Shown here: positions 1 through 4,257 of the stretch, piece after piece
How positions within the stretch are numbered: the first letter of the stretch is position 1
Layout of the letters: each line of letters begins with the position of its first letter
Origin: CBDTTW01 sp965363675
GTDB lineage: Bacteria; Bacteroidota; Rhodothermia; Rhodothermales; DASSAV01
DNA: 6,351 bases
Direction of reading: 5' to 3'
Assembly (NCBI GenBank): GCA_965363675.1
Contig: CBDTTW010000181.1
Coordinates: forward strand, 1-6,351
Position numbers and translations under genes: made by a program
The notes under the pieces: model-generated
Database searches by the model: none
Told to the model about the DNA's origin: nothing
The model's input: the letters and a program-made list of their open reading frames with translations, nothing else

Positions 1-85
1 TCGGCAGTTGCAGCAGCTTGATGTACTGGATCTGCTGCGGCGAGAGCTTCTGCTGTAACGACTGTTTCTGCTGTAGATTCAGCAT
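1..85 (-). CDS. rpoN: RNA polymerase sigma-54 factor, N-terminal fragment
   Basis: Reading the minus strand from the ATG at 85-83 gives 28 codons before the window ends, beginning MLNLQQKQSLQQKLSPQQ and continuing IQYIKLLQLP. This glutamine- and leucine-rich stretch matches the start of sigma-54 region I, where the pattern 'LSPQQIQ..KLLQLP' is characteristic. Region I contacts AAA+ activators and keeps the holoenzyme from melting DNA until ATP is hydrolysed. The core-binding and DNA-binding domains, including the RpoN box, lie outside the window and cannot be checked. The start overlaps the end of the upstream DUF3109 gene by 7 bases (79-85), so the two are probably co-transcribed and translationally coupled. 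There is no strong ribosome binding site before this ATG, which fits coupling. Only a short piece is visible, but the motif is distinctive; a different glutamine-rich protein is unlikely. Confidence 0.85.
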   Translation of the reverse strand, partial: MLNLQQKQSLQQKLSPQQIQYIKLLQLP

Positions 86-696
86 GAGCGGTTACCCGGG
101 GAAGCGGCCGTTTCTACGGCGACGCCCAGATCGGCGCGCCGGGCCTCGACGATTTCCCGAAACGCGGCGTACCATGCGGGGCCGTACTTCCGGGTGAGCG
201 GCGCTTCCAGAAAGTCGCTGAGCGCGATGCGGCTGCGGCATCCGTAGCGGCGCGCGCCCTCGCAGAGGTCGATCTGCTCGTAGTTGAGCACTTCGAGCGC
301 GCCGTAGGTTTCGATGCGAATCGGGTAGAGATGGCAGGAGATCGGCTTCTCGAAGTCGATCTCGCCTTTCTGATACGCCATTTGCAAAGCGCAGCGCGTC
401 ACGCCGCGCTCGGCGCGGGCCAGCACGCATGCGCCGCCGCCGACGGTGCGCACGGCATAGGCGCCCGGGCCGGTTTCCTCCCACACGCCTTCGGCTTCGA
501 TGACGGCCAGCGCCTCCGGGGGCAAGCAGCGGGCTACGCGGGGGACGAGCCGTTCGAGCACGGCGCGCTCCTCCTCCAGCAGCGGCGCGCCGGAGTCGCC
601 GACGACGCAGCACGCGCCTTTGCACGCGCTGAGGTCGCAGGCAAAGGCCGCCGTGAGCAAATCGTCAGAGATGAGTATATCGTCTACAGCAAACAT
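79..696 (-). CDS. DUF3109 family cysteine-cluster protein
   Basis: This 205-residue protein resembles DUF3109, a family common in Bacteroidota and related to the YkgJ-type putative metal-binding (CxxxCC) proteins. A cysteine cluster near the N-terminus, C20-x4-C25-x3-C29-C30 in CDLSACKGACC, is followed by GDSGAPL. Further cysteines lie at 90 and 102, in the C121-H122 pair of ISCHLYPIR, and at C145-x7-C153. This arrangement suggests a bound metal ion or iron-sulphur cluster, but the biochemical role is not established. There is no signal peptide or membrane segment, so it is probably cytoplasmic. The ATG at 696 is chosen because MFAVDDILISDDLL begins as family members usually do, and no better start is visible. 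Its stop overlaps the rpoN start, so it is likely the first gene of a DUF3109-rpoN operon, transcribed away from ruvB. Confidence 0.85.
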   Translation of the reverse strand: MFAVDDILISDDLLTAAFACDLSACKGACCVVGDSGAPLLEEERAVLERLVPRVARCLPPEALAVIEAEGVWEETGPGAYAVRTVGGGACVLARAERGVTRCALQMAYQKGEIDFEKPISCHLYPIRIETYGALEVLNYEQIDLCEGARRYGCRSRIALSDFLEAPLTRKYGPAWYAAFREIVEARRADLGVAVETAASPGNRSC

Positions 697-703
697 AGTG
701 CCT

Positions 704-734
704 ATAACGTATCGCCAAACCTATGCTTTGTCAA
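704..734 (-). promoter_or_regulatory. Candidate promoter for the DUF3109-rpoN pair
   Basis: Two overlapping readings are possible on the minus strand. One is a perfect Bacteroidota-type TAnnTTTG element, TAGGTTTG at 723-716, which has no good TTG at the expected distance upstream. The other is TTG at 734-732 (part of a TTGACA) followed after exactly 20 bases by TACGTTAT at 711-704. Both would give a very short leader before the ATG at 696. The upstream region is relatively AT-rich, as expected for a promoter, but the assignment is pattern matching only. Confidence 0.35.
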
Positions 735-772
735 CATGAGCCGAATCATTAGCTTATGAAATCCGCCGGCCC

Positions 773-803
773 TTGGTGACACAAGTTTGTCACCCTATGT
801 TTT
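773..803 (+). promoter_or_regulatory. Candidate Bacteroidota-type promoter of ruvB
   Basis: TTG at 773-775 is followed after 20 bases by TATGTTTT at 796-803, which matches the TAnnTTTG consensus at five of its six fixed positions. A start around 808-811 would give a leader of roughly 50 bases before ruvB. The region lies in the AT-rich part of the divergent intergenic space. The same TTG-N20-TAnnTT geometry appears upstream of the ferredoxin gene. The 161-base region 697-857 contains no gene. Confidence 0.5.
775..794. promoter_or_regulatory. Inverted repeat, probable operator in the ruvB promoter
   Basis: GGTGACA (775-781) and TGTCACC (788-794) form a perfect 7-base inverted repeat around a 6-base spacer. 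The repeat lies between the two proposed promoter elements and upstream of the proposed start, so it would act as DNA rather than as an RNA hairpin. That position is typical of a repressor site. Because ruvB belongs to the SOS response in many bacteria, a LexA-like repressor is one possible binder. The sequence is not one of the LexA boxes I recognise, and the half-site spacing (GTGA-N10-TCAC) does not fit CRP/FNR sites (GTGA-N6-TCAC). The binder is therefore unknown. Confidence 0.45.
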
Positions 804-843
804 TATTATGCTTGCCCCTGCCCGACGACTTTTCTTTTACCCT

Positions 844-850
844 GGAGGTG
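844..850 (+). promoter_or_regulatory. Ribosome binding site of ruvB
   Basis: GGAGGTG lies 7 bases before the ATG at 858 and is the only strong Shine-Dalgarno sequence I see in the window. It fixes the ruvB start at 858. Confidence 0.75.
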
Positions 851-857
851 CGGACAC

Positions 858-1892
858 ATGAAAGACTCGGCGCTCGCTGCGCGGAAATACGGCTCCGACG
901 AAGACCTGGAAAAGGCGCTCCGACCCTCGCGGCTGGACGACTTCACGGGCCAGCAGAAAATCAAGGACAACCTGCGCGTGTTCATGACGGCCGCCCTGCA
1001 ACGCGGCGAGACGCTCGACCATGTGCTGCTCTCGGGGCCGCCGGGGCTGGGAAAAACCACGCTTGCCTACATCATCGCTGAGGAGATGGGGGCCGGCATC
1101 AAAACCTCCAGCGGCCCCGTGCTCGACAAGCCCGCCAGCATCGCCGGCATCCTGACGAACCTCAACGAGGGCGACGTGCTCTTCATCGACGAGATCCACC
1201 GGCTTAGCTCGGTCGTCGAGGAGTACCTGTACTCGGCGATGGAGGACTACCACATCGACATCGTGATCGACTCGGGGCCGAACGCGCGCAGCCTGAAGAT
1301 CAACCTGCCGCCGTTCACGCTCATCGGGGCCACCACGCGCAAGGGCCTGCTCACGGCTCCCTTGCGGGCGCGCTTCGGCATCGACTTCCGGTACGACTAC
1401 TACACCGCCGACCTGCTCCAGCAAATCGTGCAGCGCTCGGCGGCGCTGCTGGGCGTCGAGATCAGCGACGACGGCGCCTTCGAGATTGCGCGCCGCAGCC
1501 GGGGCACCCCGCGCATCGCCAACCGCCTGCTGCGCCGCACCCGCGACTTCGCCGAGGTGCAGGGCGACGGCCGCGTCACGCGCGCGGTGGCGGACCACGC
1601 GCTCAACGCGCTCGACGTGGACGCGCTCGGGCTGGACGACATGGACACGCGCATCCTGCTCACGCTCATGGAGAAGTTCGCCGGCGGCCCCACCGGCCTC
1701 TCGAACCTTGCGGTCTCCGTCGGTGAGGACGCCGGCACCATCGAGGAGGTCTACGAGCCGTACCTGATCCAGGAGGGCTACCTGGAGCGCACCTCGCGCG
1801 GGCGCATCGCCACGGCGCGCTCCTACGCGCACTTCGGCCTGGAGCCGCCGGTGCGCACCGGCGATTTGTTCGAGGGCGGCGCGCGCGTCTAG
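858..1892 (+). CDS. ruvB: Holliday junction branch migration helicase RuvB
   Basis: RuvB is the hexameric AAA+ motor that, with RuvA, drives branch migration of Holliday junctions in recombinational repair; RuvC then cuts the junction. The 344-residue length is normal for the family. Visible motifs, in order, are Walker A GPPGLGKT (60-67, catalytic K66), Walker B LFIDEIH (108-114), the RuvB signature GATTRKG (157-163), and LRARFG, in which R172 corresponds to the E. coli arginine finger R174. The last ~85 residues form the DNA-binding winged-helix domain, ending near YAHFGLEPP. The start is supported by the strong GGAGGTG site. No ruvA or ruvC lies in the window, so ruvB stands alone here, as is common outside the proteobacteria. 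A palindrome in its promoter suggests repressor control. Its stop shares bases with the convergent mgsA stop. Confidence 0.98.
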   Translation: MKDSALAARKYGSDEDLEKALRPSRLDDFTGQQKIKDNLRVFMTAALQRGETLDHVLLSGPPGLGKTTLAYIIAEEMGAGIKTSSGPVLDKPASIAGILTNLNEGDVLFIDEIHRLSSVVEEYLYSAMEDYHIDIVIDSGPNARSLKINLPPFTLIGATTRKGLLTAPLRARFGIDFRYDYYTADLLQQIVQRSAALLGVEISDDGAFEIARRSRGTPRIANRLLRRTRDFAEVQGDGRVTRAVADHALNALDVDALGLDDMDTRILLTLMEKFAGGPTGLSNLAVSVGEDAGTIEEVYEPYLIQEGYLERTSRGRIATARSYAHFGLEPPVRTGDLFEGGARV

Positions 1893-2299
1893 GCCGGCAT
1901 GGGCGCCGGGTTGCCGTGCAGCAGATGCTTGGCCGTCAGGATGTAGCGCGCCGTGGCGGTATTGGTCGCCAGGGGCACGTTGTGCACGTTGCACGCCCGC
2001 ATGAGCGTCTGGATGTCGGGGTCGTGCGGGTGCTTGTCCAGCGGGTCCACGAAGAAGAACACCGCGTGGATCTCGCCGACGACCACGCGCGCCGCAATCT
2101 GCGCGTCGCCGCCGAGCGGCCCGGACAGATAGCGCCGCACCGGCAGGCCGGTTTTGTCCTCGATCAGCTTGCCGGTGGTGCCGGTGGCCACCAGGTTGAA
2201 ATGCATCAGCAAGTCGCGGTTCTGAATGACAAAGGCGATCATGTCGGCCTTTTTGCCGTCGTGCGCGATCATCGCAATCGTGCGGCTGTGCTCCGTCAT
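1889..2299 (-). CDS. mgsA: Methylglyoxal synthase
   Basis: This enzyme converts dihydroxyacetone phosphate to methylglyoxal and phosphate, a cytosolic bypass of lower glycolysis used when sugar phosphates accumulate. The 136-residue protein keeps the known active-site residues at a constant offset of 6 from the E. coli enzyme: D14 in AHDGKK (E. coli D20), phosphate-binding T39, T41 and T42 in ATGTTG, catalytic D65 in SGPLGGD (D71), D85 (D91), and H92 and D95 in PHDPD (H98 and D101). It is slightly shorter than the 152-residue E. coli protein at both ends. The ATG at 2299 is chosen because homology begins just after it; the frame stays open upstream but runs antisense through fdxA and is not protein-like. 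No Shine-Dalgarno sequence precedes this ATG. The gene converges with ruvB and diverges from fdxA, so it is probably monocistronic. I found no convincing promoter for it in 2300-2506. Confidence 0.95.
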   Translation of the reverse strand: MTEHSRTIAMIAHDGKKADMIAFVIQNRDLLMHFNLVATGTTGKLIEDKTGLPVRRYLSGPLGGDAQIAARVVVGEIHAVFFFVDPLDKHPHDPDIQTLMRACNVHNVPLATNTATARYILTAKHLLHGNPAPMPA

Positions 2300-2423
2300 G
2301 GGGTAGGCGTCGGGGTTAGGAAACGGGGGCGCAGGGCCGGAGGCGGCCCGGCTGCTACGATACCACCGGCGGCGGCCAAAACCGCCCCGGCGCCTGTAAA
2401 AAACCCGACGTTGCAACTTGTTC

Positions 2424-2454
2424 TTGCGGTTCAAAAACACTTCCGCTACATTCG
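2424..2454 (+). promoter_or_regulatory. Candidate Bacteroidota-type promoter of fdxA
   Basis: TTG at 2424-2426 is followed after 20 bases by TACATTCG at 2447-2454, which matches TAnnTTTG at five of six fixed positions. A start near 2459-2461 would leave a leader of about 47 bases. The spacing is the same as in the ruvB candidate. The surrounding 207-base region 2300-2506 has no gene; it is AT-richer near fdxA and very GC-rich near mgsA. Confidence 0.45.
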
Positions 2455-2506
2455 GAGCACTGTCCCCCGGAACACCGCACTCTGCCCATAGAGGTAAAGA
2501 ACCATC

Positions 2507-2851
2507 ATGCCTTACGTCGTTACCCAGCCCTGCATCAACTGCAAGTATACCGATTGCGTGGAAGTCTGCCCGGTGGACTGCTTTTACGAAGGGCCGAACT
2601 TCATCGCCATCCACCCCGACGAATGCATCGACTGCAACGCCTGCGTGCCCACCTGCCCGACGGAGGCCATCTTCGCCGATGACGAGCTTCCGGAGCAGTG
2701 GCAGCACTACGCGCAGTGGAACGCCTACCTGGCCGAGCAGTGGCGCAGCCAGGGCTACAACCGCACCGAGAAAGGCGAGCCCCTGCCCGAGGCCGAGGAG
2801 TGGCAATCGCGCGAGAAGACCGAGCAGGACATCCTGACGTGGGAAGCCTGA
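2507..2851 (+). CDS. fdxA: 7Fe ferredoxin ([3Fe-4S][4Fe-4S])
   Basis: This small acidic electron carrier closely follows Azotobacter ferredoxin I, including CKYTDCVEVCPVDCFYEGPN and IHPDECIDC. By comparison with that protein (numbering shifted by one for the initiator Met), C9, C17 and C50 should bind the [3Fe-4S] cluster, and C21, C40, C43 and C46 the [4Fe-4S] cluster. C12 and C25 match the two non-ligand cysteines. The 114-residue protein is a few residues longer than the usual ~107. Its C-terminal half keeps the family's acidic stretch with PLPEAEEW. It is soluble and cytoplasmic. Its redox partner cannot be told from the neighbours, which are unrelated. A weak GAGGT (2491-2495) lies 11 bases before the ATG, and a strong terminator begins 16 bases after the stop, so the gene is likely transcribed alone from the promoter at 2424-2454. 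Confidence 0.96.
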   Translation: MPYVVTQPCINCKYTDCVEVCPVDCFYEGPNFIAIHPDECIDCNACVPTCPTEAIFADDELPEQWQHYAQWNAYLAEQWRSQGYNRTEKGEPLPEAEEWQSREKTEQDILTWEA

Positions 2852-2867
2852 GCGCTCCCCGAGCCGC

Positions 2868-2903
2868 AAAAAGGCCGCTCCGAAGCTTCGGAGCGGCCTT
2901 TTT
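2868..2903. terminator. Bidirectional rho-independent terminator
   Basis: A perfect 36-base palindrome: five A's, an 18-base GC-rich core self-complementary end to end (GGCCGCTCC, then GAAGCTTC, then GGAGCGGCC), and five T's. The RNA would form a stem of about 11 GC-rich pairs with a tetraloop, followed by a U-tract on either strand. It sits 16 bases after the fdxA stop and 20 bases after the ahcY stop, so it can end both convergent transcripts. Confidence 0.95.
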
Positions 2904-2923
2904 CATGGCGTTTCGGCGCAGGC

Positions 2924-4201
2924 TCAGGTGCCGGCCGAGTAGTCGGTGGCGTAGACCTCCTGCTCCTCGGTAAGCGCGTCGATGGCGATGCCCATCGTTT
3001 CGAGCTTGATCCGCGCGATCTCCTGATCGAGCGCTTCGGGCAGGTCGATCACGCGCGGGCTGAGGTCGCCGCCGGACTCGTGTAGACGCACCAGGTTCAG
3101 GTGCGCCATGAACTGGTTGGCGAAGCTCATGTCCATCACTTCGGAGGGGTGGCCCTCGGCCGCGGCCAGGTTCACGAGGCGGCCGTCGGCGAGCACGTAT
3201 ACCCGCTTGCCGTTGTCGAGCGTGTATTCGCGGTTGTTGTCGCGCACGGTGCGCACGTCGGACGCGACTTCGGCCAGCTCGCCGAGGTTGATTTCCACGT
3301 CGTAGTGGCCGGTGTTGCACACTACGGCGCCGTCCTTCATCGCCACGAAGTGGTGGCCGCGGATCACGTCGCGCATGCCGGTGGCCGTCACGAAGATGTC
3401 GCCCACGGCGGCCGCTTCGTCCATCGTCATGACGCGGCAGCCTTCGAGGGTGGCCTTGAGGGCCGCCGTCGGCTTGACCTCCGTCACGATGACGTTGGCG
3501 CCCATGCCCTTGGCGCGCATCGCCACGCCCCGGCCGCAGTGCCCGTAGCCGGCCACGACGAAGTTCTTGCCCGCCAGCAGCACCGAGGTGGCGCGCAGGA
3601 TGCCGTCGAGGGTGCTCTGGCCGGTGCCGTACACGTTGTCGAAGTCCCACTTCGTCTCGGCGTCGTTGACGGCGTAGACCGGGTAAAGCAGCTTCCCGTC
3701 CGAGGCCATCGCGCGCAGGCGGTGCACCCCCGTCGTGGTTTCCTCGCTGCCGCCGATGATGTGGTCGGCCAGGTGCGCAAAGCGGCTATGCACCGTAAAG
3801 ATCAGGTCGGCGCCGTCGTCGAGCGTCAGGTGCGGCGGCTGGTCGATGGTGCGCTCGATGCTCCAGTAGAAGTCCTCGACGGACTGCCCATGCCAGGCGT
3901 AAATCTCGATGCCGGCTTTGGCGAGCGCCGCCGCGACCTCGTCGTTGGTGCTGAGCGGGTTGCAGCCGCTCCAGGCCACCTGCGCGCCGCAGGCCGCCAG
4001 CGTCTCGATGAGCACGGCCGTTTCCTTGGTTACGTGCAGGCAGCCGGTGATCTTGTAGCCGGCGAACGGCTGCTCGGCGGCGTACTGCTCGCGCAGCCTC
4101 ATCAGCACCGGCATGCGGCTCTCGGCCCATTCGATCTTGAGGCGGCCCTGCTCGGCCAGGCCCAGCTCGCGCACTTTGTAGGCGCCTTCCTTGTGGTCCA
4201 T
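2924..4201 (-). CDS. ahcY: Adenosylhomocysteinase (S-adenosyl-L-homocysteine hydrolase)
   Basis: This cytosolic NAD-dependent enzyme splits S-adenosylhomocysteine into adenosine and homocysteine, relieving inhibition of methyltransferases in the methyl cycle. The 425-residue protein has the family motifs: HVTKETAVLIETL with T58 and E60 (human T57 and E59), DDGADL (D129), GSEETTTGVH (E154, T155-157), K184 and D188 in KWDFDNVYG, the NAD-binding loop GYGHCGRG (218-225), NTGHYDVEI (H299) and GHPSEVMDMSFANQ (H351). It ends in LTEEQEVYATDYSAGT and lacks the Lys/Tyr tail (KPDHYRY in human) that reaches into the neighbouring subunit's NAD site. This resembles the short thermophile or archaeal-type enzymes. 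The ATG at 4201 is preferred over one 51 bases upstream, because MDHKEGAYKVRELGLAEQG begins at the expected place; neither has a clear ribosome binding site. The gene follows the protease gene by 56 bases on the same strand, but the two are functionally unrelated. Confidence 0.96.
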   Translation of the reverse strand: MDHKEGAYKVRELGLAEQGRLKIEWAESRMPVLMRLREQYAAEQPFAGYKITGCLHVTKETAVLIETLAACGAQVAWSGCNPLSTNDEVAAALAKAGIEIYAWHGQSVEDFYWSIERTIDQPPHLTLDDGADLIFTVHSRFAHLADHIIGGSEETTTGVHRLRAMASDGKLLYPVYAVNDAETKWDFDNVYGTGQSTLDGILRATSVLLAGKNFVVAGYGHCGRGVAMRAKGMGANVIVTEVKPTAALKATLEGCRVMTMDEAAAVGDIFVTATGMRDVIRGHHFVAMKDGAVVCNTGHYDVEINLGELAEVASDVRTVRDNNREYTLDNGKRVYVLADGRLVNLAAAEGHPSEVMDMSFANQFMAHLNLVRLHESGGDLSPRVIDLPEALDQEIARIKLETMGIAIDALTEEQEVYATDYSAGT

Positions 4202-4257
4202 AGGGGTTCGTGTAGGTATGGGATCGTCTGAAAAAGTTCTATGCCGTCGCATCGGCG

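Noticed and set aside
331..759. Plus-strand open frame (142 codons) opposite the DUF3109 gene and its upstream region
   Set aside because: Antisense to a recognisable family member; Ala/Arg/His-rich with no motif, and its end runs through the divergent promoter region.
837..1994. Long minus-strand open frame (385 codons) opposite ruvB
   Set aside because: It is antisense to a certain ruvB gene; the product is rich in Arg, Ala, Val and His with no recognisable domain, as expected from a G/C-ending codon bias mirrored on the other strand.
2334..2349. GGGCCG / CGGCCC hairpin with a 4-base loop upstream of mgsA, considered as a terminator or leader structure
   Set aside because: There is no T-tract on either side and such short GC hairpins are frequent in DNA of this composition; no riboswitch-like context is visible.
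2300..2869. N-terminal extension of mgsA in the same frame (to an ATG at 2869)
   Set aside because: The extension is antisense to fdxA and its promoter, is not protein-like, and methylglyoxal synthases begin where the ATG at 2299 lies.
2601..3650. Minus-strand open frame running through ahcY in another frame, across the terminator and into fdxA
   Set aside because: It would cross a strong terminator and overlap two real genes; the product is Arg-rich and low in complexity.
3101..4231. Plus-strand open frame (376 codons) opposite ahcY
   Set aside because: Antisense to a clear ahcY; His/Val/Gly-rich composition, no known motif, and no promoter or ribosome binding site.
4202..4252. 17-residue N-terminal extension of ahcY from the ATG at 4252
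   Set aside because: The extension is Arg/Pro/Thr-rich, unlike the family's start, and has no better ribosome binding site than the ATG at 4201.
4202..4257. Terminator or SAH riboswitch between the protease and ahcY
   Set aside because: Only 56 bases are available. A 4-bp GCCG/CGGC stem (4243-4256) followed at a distance by five T's is too weak, and no SAH-riboswitch structure is recognisable.
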